A stretch of 64,000 nt of DNA, from positions 1 through 64,000 of the forward strand of contig NZ_MCIA01000006.1 in the NCBI RefSeq assembly GCF_003609635.1. The letters run 5' to 3'. Source of the stretch: Lacrimispora algidixylanolytica. Its GTDB lineage: Bacteria > Bacillota > Clostridia > Lachnospirales > Lachnospiraceae. The notes under the pieces were generated by a model, which ran no database searches, had not been told where the DNA came from, and saw nothing but the letters and a program-made list of their open reading frames with translations. Of this stretch, positions 8,407 through 21,084 are shown in pieces; the stretch's first letter is position 1, and every line of letters starts with the position of its first letter. Position numbers and translations under genes: made by a program.

Positions 8407-9051
8407 TCAAAGCATTTTCAATACAATAAGATTATCTTCTTCCTTGATTTCCGTATGAGGGCCTAGGACGGCCATGACCTTACTGTCTCGGATAATTGCC
8501 AAAATATTAATCCCTTCTGACTGTCTGAGCGCCAATTTTTGTAGTGTCTTTCCAGTCCAGCTTTGTTTTGGATGCATCTCAATGATTTCATATTCTTCTG
8601 AACGGTGAATATATTCCATTGGATCATTTGTAATAATCTGATAAGCAATTCGTTCTCCCATCTCCATTTCAGGAAGAACAACCCGGTCCACGCCGATGTT
8701 TTCCATAATCTTCTTTTGCCGTACGCCATTCGCCTTTGCCAGAACAAATGGAATATTCATTTCCTTTGCAATCATGCAGGTGATGATCGCCGCCTCAAAA
8801 TCGGAGCTGAAAGCCACAACAACCGCATCAAAATTACCCAACCCTAATTTCGACAACGCCGATGGGTCGGTTACGTCTGCTTCAATGGCGAAAGTGCAAT
8901 ATTCTGTGGCTTCCTGCACTAGGGCTGGATTTATATCACAGCATAAAACCTGTATGCCATTTTCATGTAGGGTAGATGCAATACTGCGTCCGAATTTACC
9001 CAGACCAAGAACTGCGATTTGTGCATTTTTGTCAAATTTCAATTTATTCAT
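8407..9051 (-). CDS. ktrA: KtrA-type potassium uptake regulatory subunit (RCK/TrkA)
   Basis: A 214-residue cytosolic ring subunit. The N-terminal Rossmann domain has the AVLGLGKFGRSIA nucleotide loop and an acidic residue in CCDINPA; a C-terminal RCK_C domain starts near residue 140. In Ktr systems the ring binds ATP/ADP to gate KtrB, and the RCK_C part is the site of c-di-AMP binding. It lies 14 bases downstream of ktrB in the same operon. Length equals the single-RCK KtrA type rather than double-RCK TrkA. Confidence 0.9.
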   Translation of the reverse strand: MNKLKFDKNAQIAVLGLGKFGRSIASTLHENGIQVLCCDINPALVQEATEYCTFAIEADVTDPSALSKLGLGNFDAVVVAFSSDFEAAIITCMIAKEMNIPFVLAKANGVRQKKIMENIGVDRVVLPEMEMGERIAYQIITNDPMEYIHRSEEYEIIEMHPKQSWTGKTLQKLALRQSEGINILAIIRDSKVMAVLGPHTEIKEEDNLIVLKML

Positions 9052-9065
9052 ATAGAGATGCTCCT

Positions 9066-10490
9066 TTAACCAATCAAAATGTCCTCTTTGGGGTATCGAA
9101 TGTTGTTATTGGCTACTTCGCCTCTTTTTGATAATGAAATCAAAATTGAAATAGGGCCGGTCCGTCCAATAAACATACATAAAATAAGCAAAAATTTTCC
9201 TTGTGAACTAAGAAATGGAGTAATTCCTGTTGTAAGCCCAACAGTACCAAGCGCCGATGCCACCTCAAAGAAAAGATCCACAGTCAGATGGGAATAAGCG
9301 TTGTTATGCTCCGTAAATGTTAAAATGGCAGTGCCGGTACTAAGCAGTACCGTCATAATGATGATTATGGTAAGGGATTTTTGTAATAACTGCAAAGGAA
9401 TATTTTTGTGAAACACGTCTATGGTATATCTTCCCTTTATAACGGACCATACACTGCATATAACAACCGCCAATGTGACCGTCTTAATCCCGCCTGCAGT
9501 TCCGCCAGGGGAGCCACCTATAATCATAAAAATACCTGAAATAAATTTTGATGTTTCACTAAGTGATGCCTGATCAATCGTTGCATACCCGGCTGTTCTA
9601 AGAGTTACGGATTGAAACATGGCTTTAAGAAGCGTTTCTCCAAATCCGCCATTTCCCCAGAGCTGTGAGTTCCCACGTTCAGCAACTAAGAAATATGCTG
9701 TTCCAGTAAATAGTAGAAGACCTGTGGTTATCAAAACCAACTTTGTGTGTAAAGAAAATTTCCATCTTCGTTTGGTCTTCATAGAAAAGTGATTTTTTAT
9801 ATTATGAATAAAATCAACCCATACAGAAAAGCCGATACCACCAATTATAATCAGAAGCATAATAGGAATATTAATCAATACATTGGAGGCAAAAGGGATC
9901 AGGCTCTGCTCACCAATAATATCAAATCCTGCGTTGCAAAAAGCAGAGACGGAATGGAATATGGCATAGAGAAAGGAAGTAAGAACGCCAACTCCATCGG
10001 TGAAAAAGCCCCAGAAGAGAATGAATGCGCCGATTCCTTCGCAAATCAGGGTTCCTCTTATTACAAACATAACCATTCGCACCATACCGTGAAAGTCCGT
10101 ATGATTAAAAGCTGTCTGTATCGTAAGTCTTTCTTTTAATGTGATTTTTTTTCCAAGATGAATGCCCAAGTAAGTAATAATAGCAACAAGACCAAGTCCA
10201 CCAATCTGAATCAGAATTAAAATGACTATTTTACCAAAAATACTCCAGGAAGTGGCTGTTGTGACAGTCACAAGGCCTGTAACGCAAACCGCAGAAGTTG
10301 CGGTGAACAGGCAGTCAAGGAATGGAATAGGTCCAGCGGATTCTGTCTGGGAAAAAGGGATTTTCAATAAAACAGCACCTATCAAAATGATCACTAAAAA
10401 ACTAAGAGTAACTATTTGAGTTGGTGTCATATTTGAACTTAGTTTCTTTAATAGAATGATACCCCTTGGTTTAAACTTGTGAATATCCAA
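9066..10490 (-). CDS. ktrB: KtrB/TrkH-type potassium (Na+-coupled) transporter
   Basis: Integral membrane protein of 474 residues with four repeated M1-P-M2 units. Selectivity-filter segments are visible, for example FTATSAVCVTGL near residues 65-76 and SAFCNAGFD in the middle, each with the filter glycine. The ATG at 10490 follows GGAGGAG on the minus strand. It forms an operon with ktrA. The region upstream holds a promoter at 10601-10629, and I see no ydaO-type c-di-AMP riboswitch there although such elements often precede ktr genes. Confidence 0.92.
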   Translation of the reverse strand: MDIHKFKPRGIILLKKLSSNMTPTQIVTLSFLVIILIGAVLLKIPFSQTESAGPIPFLDCLFTATSAVCVTGLVTVTTATSWSIFGKIVILILIQIGGLGLVAIITYLGIHLGKKITLKERLTIQTAFNHTDFHGMVRMVMFVIRGTLICEGIGAFILFWGFFTDGVGVLTSFLYAIFHSVSAFCNAGFDIIGEQSLIPFASNVLINIPIMLLIIIGGIGFSVWVDFIHNIKNHFSMKTKRRWKFSLHTKLVLITTGLLLFTGTAYFLVAERGNSQLWGNGGFGETLLKAMFQSVTLRTAGYATIDQASLSETSKFISGIFMIIGGSPGGTAGGIKTVTLAVVICSVWSVIKGRYTIDVFHKNIPLQLLQKSLTIIIIMTVLLSTGTAILTFTEHNNAYSHLTVDLFFEVASALGTVGLTTGITPFLSSQGKFLLILCMFIGRTGPISILISLSKRGEVANNNIRYPKEDILIG

Positions 10491-10600
10491 AAAAACTCCT
10501 CCTACACAAAGGACATTATATATTCAACGTCTCTATGTCGTAAAAAAGCTGTTGATTACATGATACCCGTTAGTAACTATTTATTTCCTAAATCAATGTG

Positions 10601-10629
10601 ATTATAGCATGGGAAATGATGGAATACAA
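10601..10629 (-). promoter_or_regulatory. promoter of ktrBA
   Basis: On the minus strand TTGTAT (10629-10624), 17-base spacer, TATAAT (10606-10601). It would start transcription about 100 bases before the ktrB start codon. Confidence 0.6.
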
Positions 10630-10710
10630 TACGATTTATTTTTAAATCATTCCCTATATCCAGTATGAATTTCGGTTTTAAAATAGGATTGAGTAAAGTA
10701 ATGTTTATTA

Positions 10711-10739
10711 TTGACATAACCAAATTAATATGATATAAA
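10711..10739 (+). promoter_or_regulatory. promoter of the V/A-type ATPase operon
   Basis: TTGACA (10711-10716), 17-base spacer, TATAAA (10734-10739). The predicted start near 10746 gives a leader of about 170 bases that contains the structured element at 10778-10850. Confidence 0.72.
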
Positions 10740-10777
10740 CTATCTAATTAGTTAAATTTGGTTGTTATCGGTTGGAC

Positions 10778-10855
10778 AGGAAACTGTTACAAGTCGTCAG
10801 GGTACTCAGGGGGAGGTATCCAGGCTTCTTGTACTCAGTTTCCTTTTTTGTTTTT
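10778..10855 (+). ncRNA. structured leader RNA with terminator; candidate Na+ riboswitch
   Basis: The outer stem pairs AGGAAACTG (10778-10786) with CAGTTTCCT (10836-10844) and continues as ACAAG (10789-10793) with CTTGT (10828-10832). Inside is a second hairpin GGGTAC (10800-10805), loop TCAGGGGGAG, GTATCC (10816-10821). The outer stem is followed by TTTTTTGTTTTT, so it doubles as a terminator upstream of the ATPase genes. A metabolite- or ion-controlled attenuator is the simplest reading. The ATPase has a Na+-type c ring, and the known Na+-sensing riboswitch class (DUF1646 motif) is reported upstream of Na+ bioenergetic genes, so that class is the first to test. I could not compare with its consensus. 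Confidence 0.6.
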
Positions 10856-10915
10856 AAATTTGATATAATCCCCTCCAAATGGCTAATAATATTAAAAAAA
10901 GATAGGAGTGATTTA

Positions 10916-11225
10916 ATGTCTATTCGTACCCTATCAGCAATTAGAAATGCTGAAGAGCTATCGATATCCACGGTGAAAGATGCAAAAAAAGAAGCGGACA
11001 GGCAAGTCGATCAAAACAGAAGACAGGAAGAGCAAAAACAGCTAAAGAAAATGGAGGATACCCTGTTACATAAGCAGGATATCATGCTGGAAGCAAGGAA
11101 GAAAGCCGATGTTCATTGCTCCAGATTAGAAAATGAAAATCAGTCTATTTTAGAAAAATATGAAAGCCCTTCTGAAAGTAAAGTGCAGGAGGTCGTGAAT
11201 TTGGTTGTTAAGCGGGTGTTAATGT

Positions 11226-11236
<11 letters not shown>
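10916..11236 (+). CDS. ntpF: V/A-type ATPase peripheral stalk subunit H/G (NtpF-like)
   Basis: A 106-residue, highly charged alpha-helical protein with heptad-like repeats (KEADRQVDQNRRQEEQKQ), as expected for the peripheral stalk partner of subunit E. The open frame reaches back to 10772, but that part crosses the leader RNA. AGGAG (10904-10908) points to ATG 10916. First gene of an operon in the Enterococcus order F-I-K-E-C-G-A-B-D. It overlaps the next gene by 11 bases, suggesting translational coupling. Confidence 0.82.
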
Positions 11237-13687
<2,451 letters not shown>

Positions 13688-13716
13688 AGGACATGTAGCT
13701 GAAAGGATGTGAGAAC

Positions 13717-14307
13717 TTGGGTAGTTTAGAAGAGTTAACGGGAAAAATCATAGAAGATGGGAAAATTCAGGCACAAAGACTGATTGATGAAGCCGTAGAA
13801 AATAGTAAAAGAGAGCTGGAAGAAAAAGCCCGTGAGATAGAGCGTACCTGCGATAACATAATAAAAGAAGCAGAAGAAAAAGCTGATGAATTATATCATC
13901 AAATTTGTGCGGAAAAGGAAATTGAAATAAGAGATAAAAATCTTTTTACGAAACAAAAAGTAATTGATCGGATATTTATGGAAGCATTCGCGCAATTGAA
14001 AAATCTGGATATAGAAGGATGTAAGGAACTACTAAGCAGGATGCTTGGGGAAAAGGACTTAAGTAATTATATCTTAATTTTACCAGAAAAATACTTTCAA
14101 ATGGAGACAGGAATCGATACATTCCTTAACAGCTTTATTGAGAAAGATAAGTTCCCGCTAAAGATTGTGTACAGGTCGTTATCAGGGGGATTTATACTTG
14201 ACAAGGATGGAATAGAAGAAAACTATACATTTGAAACATGGATTGAAGTAATACGTCAGGAAATGGAACGTGAGGTATTAGATATTTTATATGGAGAGGA
14301 GAGGTGA
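13717..14307 (+). CDS. ntpE: V/A-type ATPase subunit E (NtpE)
   Basis: Peripheral stalk subunit of 196 residues: a long charged helix (residues about 1-90, rich in E/K/A) followed by a globular C-terminal domain. The start is TTG 13717 with AAAGG (13702-13706) upstream; no ATG alternative keeps the N-terminal helix. Its stop codon overlaps the GTG start of ntpC. Confidence 0.88.
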   Translation: MGSLEELTGKIIEDGKIQAQRLIDEAVENSKRELEEKAREIERTCDNIIKEAEEKADELYHQICAEKEIEIRDKNLFTKQKVIDRIFMEAFAQLKNLDIEGCKELLSRMLGEKDLSNYILILPEKYFQMETGIDTFLNSFIEKDKFPLKIVYRSLSGGFILDKDGIEENYTFETWIEVIRQEMEREVLDILYGEER

Positions 14308-15230
14308 ATTTGAAGGACGCCGATTTTATAACTGTTTCAAGCTATATAAGAACGATGGAAAACAGACTTCTTACAAAATCTAAATTGGAAAGCCTCATAT
14401 CACTCCATAATTTTTCTGATATTATAAAGGGACTCTCACAAGACACGGACTACAACTTTATTTCGGTCAATAATTTAGATCAAGCAGAACATATTTTAAA
14501 AGAGGAATGGAAACGAGTGTGTGAAATGTTATATCAGGTGACTCCTCACAATGAGGCAGTTCAGATCCTGTTGTTGCCCTACGAGTTTCACTCCTTACGC
14601 CAGACCATGAAAGAAGAAATGTCACAGTCCCATAAGACAATACAGCTTTCCGAAGAGATGAAAAAGATACGATCAGAAGCAGAAGCTCTGGAAGGAAATA
14701 ATCAAATAAAAGAAATGTTTCTGGATAGAAAAATGTATGAAACTATGATTAAGATCAGTCAGATGCTAAATAGCAATTTTATAACGGAACAAATACAGAT
14801 GAAGATTGATTTTTATAATATAAAAGCAATGCTTCGAGCAAGAGAGATGAAAAAGGAAGCAGCCTTTTTTGAGTTATGTTATGTAAAAGGCGGACATTTA
14901 TCAAAAGATGTGTTTCTTCATAACTATTCCGTACCTTTTTCCGCAGTGGCAGCTTCGTTTTCAAAGAAATATTGTAATGTAGAAGTTCAAAAAGGTCTGG
15001 AAGCCTATGAAAGCAATCACAATTTTTCAGAGTTAGAGACTCTTTTTCATAATAGCTTAATAAGCAATTTAAAAAATGCCAAATTAATTTCTTACGGCCC
15101 AGAGGTTATGTATGCTTATCTTATGGCAAAAGAAAACGAGATTCGGCAAATAAGGCTTCTGCTGACCTGCAAGTTCAGGAACATATCTGATGGTATTTTA
15201 ATTAGAAAGCTGGGTGAAAGCTATGTATAA
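14304..15230 (+). CDS. ntpC: V/A-type ATPase subunit C/d (NtpC)
   Basis: A 308-residue helical protein that caps the c ring and binds the central stalk. The family is poorly conserved; recognition rests on the start pattern (SSYIRTMENRLLTKSKLESLI), the all-helical character, the length and the position between E and F. The start is GTG 14304 overlapping the ntpE stop; a TTG six bases later is possible. The 3' end overlaps subunit F. Confidence 0.85.
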   Translation: MNLKDADFITVSSYIRTMENRLLTKSKLESLISLHNFSDIIKGLSQDTDYNFISVNNLDQAEHILKEEWKRVCEMLYQVTPHNEAVQILLLPYEFHSLRQTMKEEMSQSHKTIQLSEEMKKIRSEAEALEGNNQIKEMFLDRKMYETMIKISQMLNSNFITEQIQMKIDFYNIKAMLRAREMKKEAAFFELCYVKGGHLSKDVFLHNYSVPFSAVAASFSKKYCNVEVQKGLEAYESNHNFSELETLFHNSLISNLKNAKLISYGPEVMYAYLMAKENEIRQIRLLLTCKFRNISDGILIRKLGESYV

Positions 15231-15537
15231 AATGGCGGTGGTCGGAGATAGAGAATCAATTCTGATTTTTAAGGCATTTGGTGCGGATATTTTTGCTGTA
15301 GACGAAGGAGAAACGTTACAGAATAAAAAACTTATTAATCGGTTGGCAAGTGACGGGTATGCCCTTATTCTGGTTACCGAGCAGGTTGCGAAGCATCTAA
15401 GTGATGTGTTGGAGCATTTTAGCAGGGATCTGTTACCAGCAATATCAATCATTCCTTCTGTAGAAGGTTCCTTTGGACTTGCAGAAATGATGCTGAAAAA
15501 GAATGTTGAAAGAGCAGTTGGAATGAATATTTTATAG
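15223..15537 (+). CDS. ntpG: V/A-type ATPase subunit F (NtpG)
   Basis: Central-stalk subunit with the family start MAVVGDRESILIFKAFGAD and a short Rossmann-like fold, about 104 residues. A GTG at 15214 in frame would add three residues; ATG 15223 gives the usual N-terminus. The gene overlaps the end of ntpC by eight bases, consistent with coupled translation. Confidence 0.88.
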   Translation: MYKMAVVGDRESILIFKAFGADIFAVDEGETLQNKKLINRLASDGYALILVTEQVAKHLSDVLEHFSRDLLPAISIIPSVEGSFGLAEMMLKKNVERAVGMNIL

Positions 15538-15579
15538 TTTTGTTTCGTGGTGATTTGACTATGAGAGGAGAGATATAAT

Positions 15580-17352
15580 TTGAAATTAGGCACAGTGATA
15601 AGTGTTGCAGGCCCATTAGTGATTGCAAAAGGTATGAACACAGCGAAGATATATGATATGGTTACTGTTTCTGATAAGCATCTGATTGGCGAAATTATAG
15701 AAATGCGTGGAGACAGAGCTTCCATTCAGGTATATGAGGAGACCTCAATGCTTGGACCTGGTGAACCCGTTTATGGGGAAGGGGAACCATTAAGCGTTGA
15801 ATTGGGACCAGGTTTACTGGAATCCATTTTTGATGGAATCCAGAGACCTTTAAACATTATTATGGAAAAGTCGGGGGATTTTATCAACCGCGGCGTTCAG
15901 GTGAAATCGTTAGATAGGGAAAAAATATGGAATTTTGTACCATGCCAAAAAGTTGGAGACAGAGTTTTCCATGGTGATATTATAGGCACGGTACAGGAAA
16001 ATACCATTGTCCAGCATAAAATCATGATACCGAAAGGGATATCAGGTATTATAAAAAAGATTTCAGAAGGTAAATATACCTTAGAGGAAACGGTTGCAGT
16101 TGTCGAGGAAGAGGATGGTACAGAAGTAAATGTAACCATGCTTCAAAAATGGCCCGTTCGACGTGGACGTCCGTTTCATAAAAAGAAGATGCCTGAAAAA
16201 CCTCTTGTCAGCGGTCAACGGGTCATTGATACTTTTTTCCCTGTGGCAAAGGGGGGAACTGCTTGTGTTCCGGGACCCTTTGGAAGCGGAAAGACGGTTG
16301 TGCAGCATCAGATAGCGAAATGGGCTGATGTAGATATCGTAGTTTATGTGGGCTGTGGAGAACGTGGCAATGAGATGACAGATGTATTAAACGAGTTTCC
16401 TGAATTGATTGATCCCAAAACAGGGCAGTCACTTATGAAGCGAACTGTTCTTATTGCCAATACATCAAATATGCCGGTAGCAGCCAGAGAAGCTTCTATT
16501 TATACTGGAATCGCTGTTGCAGAGTATTATAGGGATATGGGATATTCCGTAGCTTTAATGGCAGATTCTTCATCCAGATGGGCTGAGGCCTTAAGAGAGA
16601 TGTCCGGTCGTTTGGAAGAGATGCCAGGGGAAGAAGGGTATCCGGCATACCTAGGATCACGTTTGGCAGAATTCTATGAAAGATCCGGAGAAGTAATATG
16701 CTTAGGACAAGATAAACGAATCGGAACGTTGACCGTTATGGCAGCCGTTTCTCCGCCAGGAGGAGATTTATCAGAACCTGTTACTCAGGCTACTTTGCGC
16801 ATTGTTAAAGTATTCTGGGGATTGGATTCCGGCCTTGCATATGCCCGTCACTTTCCTGCCATAAACTGGCTCACTTCCTATAGTCTCTACTCTTCAAGTT
16901 TGATGAGATGGATGGATGAAAACGTGGATAAAGATTATTCCAGGTGTCAGGGGGAAGCACTAGCCCTATTACAGGAAGAAAGCCGATTAAATGATATTGT
17001 AAGATTGGTAGGATATGATTCCCTGTCTCCCGAAGATCAGCTCAAACTGGAAATATCAAAATCATTAAGAGAGGATTTCCTTCAGCAGAATGCCTTCGTG
17101 GAAGAGGACAGCTATACTCCGCTGAATAAGCAGTTTCGAATGCTTCAGACAATATTAAAATTTTATACGTTATCAAGGCAGGCTTTACATGATGGCATAT
17201 ATTTGAAGGATATCTTAAACTTGTCAGTTCGTGAAAAACTAGGCCGTATAAAAGAAATACCAGAAGAAACCATGGAACAATTTGAGGAACTTCAGGAGAC
17301 CATGGTACAGGAGATCAACAACTTAATACAGGAAAGAGGTAATAAGGGATGA
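15580..17352 (+). CDS. ntpA: V/A-type ATPase catalytic subunit A (NtpA)
   Basis: A 590-residue catalytic subunit with the P-loop GPFGSGKT near residue 232, the GCGERGNEM catalytic glutamate motif, and the long non-homologous bulge insertion near residues 115-190 that separates V/A-type A subunits from F-type beta. The start is TTG 15580 with GAGAGGAGAG (15563-15572) upstream. It overlaps ntpB by four bases (ATGA). Confidence 0.97.
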   Translation: MKLGTVISVAGPLVIAKGMNTAKIYDMVTVSDKHLIGEIIEMRGDRASIQVYEETSMLGPGEPVYGEGEPLSVELGPGLLESIFDGIQRPLNIIMEKSGDFINRGVQVKSLDREKIWNFVPCQKVGDRVFHGDIIGTVQENTIVQHKIMIPKGISGIIKKISEGKYTLEETVAVVEEEDGTEVNVTMLQKWPVRRGRPFHKKKMPEKPLVSGQRVIDTFFPVAKGGTACVPGPFGSGKTVVQHQIAKWADVDIVVYVGCGERGNEMTDVLNEFPELIDPKTGQSLMKRTVLIANTSNMPVAAREASIYTGIAVAEYYRDMGYSVALMADSSSRWAEALREMSGRLEEMPGEEGYPAYLGSRLAEFYERSGEVICLGQDKRIGTLTVMAAVSPPGGDLSEPVTQATLRIVKVFWGLDSGLAYARHFPAINWLTSYSLYSSSLMRWMDENVDKDYSRCQGEALALLQEESRLNDIVRLVGYDSLSPEDQLKLEISKSLREDFLQQNAFVEEDSYTPLNKQFRMLQTILKFYTLSRQALHDGIYLKDILNLSVREKLGRIKEIPEETMEQFEELQETMVQEINNLIQERGNKG

Positions 17353-18767
17353 TAAAAGAATATCGTACCATATCAGAGATTGTCGGGCCTCTTATGGTAG
17401 TAGATAAGGTTGAAAATGTATGCTACGATGAAATGGTAGAGGTCAGGACACAAAGCGGTGAGATTAGACAGGGGCGTGTTCTGGAGATAAATGAAGACAG
17501 TGCGGTAGTTCAGCTATTTGAAAGAGCAGATGGAATCCTTATGGAGAAAAGCTCTGTTCGTTTCCTGGAAAAACCCCAGGTATTAGGTGTTTCCCTGGAT
17601 ATGTTAGGCCGTATCTATGACGGTATGGGAAAACCCATTGATGAAGGCCCTAAAGTACTTCCGGAAAAATATATGGACATCAACGGCGTCGTTATCAATC
17701 CTGTTGCAAGGGATTACCCTTCCGAATTTATTCAGACAGGAATATCATCAATTGATGGGTTAAATACCATGGTACGTGGACAAAAGCTTCCGGTGTTTTC
17801 CGCATCTGGCTTACCTCATAAAGAGCTGGCTGCTCAGATTGCAAGACAGGCAAAGGTAAAAGGCAGTGAGGGTAATTTTGCGGTGGTATTTGCTGCAATT
17901 GGTATTACCTTTGAAGAGGCGGAATATTTTATTCAAGATTTTAGAAATACAGGTGCTTTACAGAGAACCGTTATGTTTGTAAACCTGGCGGACGACCCGG
18001 CAATAGAACGTCTTTCAACCCCTCGCATGGCTCTGACAATGGCAGAATACCTGGCATTTGAAAAGGATATGCATGTACTGGTTATTATGACTGATATTAC
18101 GAATTATTGCGAAGCGCTTCGTGAAGTGGGTGCAGCACGAAGGGAAGTGCCGGGCAGAAGAGGATATCCGGGATATATGTATACGGATTTGGCGAACCTT
18201 TATGAACGCGCTGGCAAAATCAAAGGACGAAAGGGAACTATTACTCAGATTCCTGTTTTAACTATGCCGGAAGATGATAAAACCCATCCGATTCCCGATC
18301 TGACAGGTTATATTACCGAGGGGCAGATTATCCTGAATCGGGATTTATACAGAAAAAAAATCTGGCCGCCTGTTGATGTTCTCCCATCTTTATCAAGACT
18401 TAAGGATAAGGGAATTGGGGAAGGAAAGACCCGCGAAGATCATGCGGATACAATGAACCAGTTGTTTTCCGCCTATGCCCAGGGGAAAAAGGCGAGGGAA
18501 TTGTCTGCGATTTTAGGGGAATCATCTTTGTCAGATACGGATAAATTATATGCCAAATTTGCAGATGAATTCGAACGTAAGTATATCGCCCAGGGGTTTG
18601 AGATAAACCGCAGCATTGAAGAGACACTCGATATCGGCTGGGAATTGCTTTCCATGTTTCCAAAATCTGAATTAAAACGAATAAAGGAAAAATATTTAAA
18701 AAAATATTTACCAGATTCTTCAAATAAACAATCCCTTGAGGAGCACCCAGCAAAGAAAGAGGTGTAG
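17349..18767 (+). CDS. ntpB: V/A-type ATPase regulatory subunit B (NtpB)
   Basis: A 472-residue non-catalytic subunit. In place of a P-loop it has [15 protein letters not shown] near residue 155, as in all V/A-type B subunits, and it supplies the arginine finger to subunit A sites. It starts inside the ntpA stop (ATGA) and is followed six bases later by ntpD. Confidence 0.97.
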   Translation: MIKEYRTISEIVGPLMVVDKVENVCYDEMVEVRTQSGEIRQGRVLEINEDSAVVQLFERADGILMEKSSVRFLEKPQVLGVSLDMLGRIYDGMGKPIDEGPKVLPEKYMDINGVVINPVARDYPSEFIQTGISSIDGLNTMVRGQKLPVFSASGLPHKELAAQIARQAKVKGSEGNFAVVFAAIGITFEEAEYFIQDFRNTGALQRTVMFVNLADDPAIERLSTPRMALTMAEYLAFEKDMHVLVIMTDITNYCEALREVGAARREVPGRRGYPGYMYTDLANLYERAGKIKGRKGTITQIPVLTMPEDDKTHPIPDLTGYITEGQIILNRDLYRKKIWPPVDVLPSLSRLKDKGIGEGKTREDHADTMNQLFSAYAQGKKARELSAILGESSLSDTDKLYAKFADEFERKYIAQGFEINRSIEETLDIGWELLSMFPKSELKRIKEKYLKKYLPDSSNKQSLEEHPAKKEV

Positions 18768-18772
18768 CATAC

Positions 18773-19411
18773 ATGGAAAAATTGAATGTGAACCCCAACC
18801 GAATGGAGTTGGCTGAGCTCAAATCAAAACTTATGGTTGCGAAACAGGGACATGAGCTGCTCAAGGGAAAGCAGGATGAATTGGTTCACCGCTTTGTGGT
18901 AGTCGTTAATCAGAGTAAAAAATTAAGAGCTGATGTGACAGAACAGTTCACCGGTTTGTACCAAGAATTTGCACTAGTTGGCGCTGAGATCTCTCCTGAT
19001 TTTCTTGAGGAAGCATTTATGTCTTCCGGGAATTCTTCAAATATAGAGGTTACGGAAAAGTCGATCATGGGAGTACGCGTACCTCAGTTCGATTACTCTG
19101 TATCAAAGGAAGAAATCTCTTATCCCTACAGTTTTTCCTATACAAATAGCGAACTTGATGCTTCTCTAAGGAAATGCCATATTATGATGGAAAAGATCGT
19201 TCTGCTTGCTGAATTAGAAAAGACATGTGAATTGTTAACAAATGAGATTGAAAAAATCAGAAGAAGAGTGAACGCCCTTGAATTTATGACAATACCCCAG
19301 TTACAGGAAAGCATCCGCTACATCCAGATGAAACTGGACGAAAATGAGCGAGGGAATCTAGTCAGACTAATAAAAGTAAAGAATAAAACAAAAAAACAGA
19401 TGTCCAAGTAG
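18773..19411 (+). CDS. ntpD: V/A-type ATPase central shaft subunit D (NtpD)
   Basis: A 212-residue protein of two long antiparallel helices with a short middle domain, starting NPNRMELAELKSKLMVAKQGHELLKGKQDEL, the family hallmark. It is the rotor axle inside the A3B3 head. Last gene of the operon. The next 229 bases hold no strong terminator; only a weak AAGCA/TGCTT stem and T-rich stretch near 19423-19460. Confidence 0.93.
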   Translation: MEKLNVNPNRMELAELKSKLMVAKQGHELLKGKQDELVHRFVVVVNQSKKLRADVTEQFTGLYQEFALVGAEISPDFLEEAFMSSGNSSNIEVTEKSIMGVRVPQFDYSVSKEEISYPYSFSYTNSELDASLRKCHIMMEKIVLLAELEKTCELLTNEIEKIRRRVNALEFMTIPQLQESIRYIQMKLDENERGNLVRLIKVKNKTKKQMSK

Positions 19412-19640
19412 TAAAGAATAAGCAGTAGATGCTTGGTTCTATTGTATGTTGTTTTTTAGTGTACGAAATTAGCCTCCTTATCCAGATCATTTTTATGCGA
19501 CAAAAAGCATCTAAATAATTTATAAATGTAGAAATACCTCATTTATTGCGTTTTGATTTCATTTATTAAGTGAGAATAAGGATATATAATATAATTGTTA
19601 CCACAAAGAAATCAAGAGGTACTAAAGGAGGTTATTAGTA

Positions 19641-21005
19641 ATGACGAAACACTGGAGTAAAATAAGGAATATGGCTCTTTTTGCACTGGCAGCCGTTTTC
19701 GTGACCGGTAATTCTGTTTCCGCCTATGGAGATAACAAGAACCATGAATCAGGTACTTTCAGCATCCTTGCCTATAATATTGGAGGACTTCCATCCATGT
19801 TCTCCAGCAGCGGAGATCCAAAGAATTATATTCCCCAGATAGGAGCGAAGCTGCGCGCCTATGATTTGATTCATGTGCAAGAGGACTTTAATTACCATGC
19901 GTCCCTTTATGCAAATGACACCCACCCATATCGGACGCCCACATCGGGTGGGGCTGGAATCGGTGATGGAATGAATTTTTTATCCAGCTTTCCATATGAA
20001 GATATGGACCGGGAAACCTGGAAGGATCGCTATGGACTCATTGGAAATGGAAGCGATGAACTCACTCCCAAAGGTTTTATGTACAATCAGGTGAAAATTG
20101 CAGATGGCGTTTATGTAGATGTTTATAATCTCCATGCCGATGCAGACACCGACCCCAAATCTCAGGCCGCAAGACGCAGCAATTTAACTCAGCTTGCAAC
20201 CTACATTGAGGAATATTCCAAGGGACATGCAGTCATCGTATTTGGTGACACCAACTGCCGGTATACAAGAACAGACGATAACTTAAAAGCCTTGTTTGTA
20301 GACCGTCTGGGAATGAAGGATGTGTGGATTGAGAAAATCAGAAATGGAAGTTATCCAGCAATGGGAGCCGATGCTCTTCTAGGAGTTTCTGGTTCGACAA
20401 GCCCTGACACTGAAGTGGTGGATAAAATTTTCTACCGGAGTGGCAACGGTGTCACGTTGGCCCCTACATCTTACAAGGTTGAAAATACTTATTTTACAGA
20501 TTCCGCTGGAAATCAACTTTCTGATCATTATGCCATTAGTTCAAATTTCACCTACACCAGTGACAGCCGTTTGACCTATAGCGATTTGTGGGGAGGACCT
20601 GGCGGTATTACCTTTAATTTCTTAAGAAGTATGGCGCCATTAAATAGCAAACCAGTTTTCGTGTCTATTTATGGAGGAAATCGGGTGGATGCCATTTCCA
20701 TGGCTTATGCAGATGGAACGGTACTAAGCAATGGTGGGACAGGTGGAAATGCAAAGACAATGGCTCTTAATGGAGATGAATATATCACCAAAGCCGTTAT
20801 TTATAAGAATAATTATAATAAGGGAGACCGAATTTTTTATCTGGAGCTCACTACAAACAAAGGGCAGACTTTAGCCCAGGGAGTAAAGAGCGGAACCCCC
20901 ATTACCCTTACCGCTCCGGAAGGCACCTATATTGCAGGCTTTTTCGGTAGGGCAGAAGCGAATATTGATAAACTTGGTGTCATCTATCGATCAAAGACAA
21001 AATAG
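19641..21005 (+). CDS. secreted EEP-fold phosphodiesterase with jacalin-like lectin domain
   Basis: Residues 1-30 form a Sec signal peptide (MALFALAAVFVTGNSVSAYG). Residues about 37-305 are an endonuclease/exonuclease/phosphatase domain of the sphingomyelinase C type: the metal-binding glutamate in VQED, FGDTNCRY, and the final SDHYAI histidine motif. Residues about 315-450 look like a jacalin-type mannose-binding lectin (WGGPGGITFNF, YADGTVLSNGGTGG, EGTYIAGFFGRA). The enzyme would act outside the cell on phospholipid or nucleic acid, with the lectin domain directing it to glycans. It sits alone, with GGAGG before ATG 19641 and a -10-like TATAAT at 19585-19590. Confidence 0.85.
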   Translation: MTKHWSKIRNMALFALAAVFVTGNSVSAYGDNKNHESGTFSILAYNIGGLPSMFSSSGDPKNYIPQIGAKLRAYDLIHVQEDFNYHASLYANDTHPYRTPTSGGAGIGDGMNFLSSFPYEDMDRETWKDRYGLIGNGSDELTPKGFMYNQVKIADGVYVDVYNLHADADTDPKSQAARRSNLTQLATYIEEYSKGHAVIVFGDTNCRYTRTDDNLKALFVDRLGMKDVWIEKIRNGSYPAMGADALLGVSGSTSPDTEVVDKIFYRSGNGVTLAPTSYKVENTYFTDSAGNQLSDHYAISSNFTYTSDSRLTYSDLWGGPGGITFNFLRSMAPLNSKPVFVSIYGGNRVDAISMAYADGTVLSNGGTGGNAKTMALNGDEYITKAVIYKNNYNKGDRIFYLELTTNKGQTLAQGVKSGTPITLTAPEGTYIAGFFGRAEANIDKLGVIYRSKTK

Positions 21006-21084
21006 AGTGTGAAACCATTAAAAGCGATATTTCTTATAGCAGCAATATAAGAAATCAACACGATAAACGAAGGAAATAAATTAC

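Noticed and set aside
10491-10700. Possible c-di-AMP (ydaO) riboswitch upstream of ktrBA
   Set aside because: The leader is short and AT-rich and lacks the G-rich conserved segments of that class on the minus strand.
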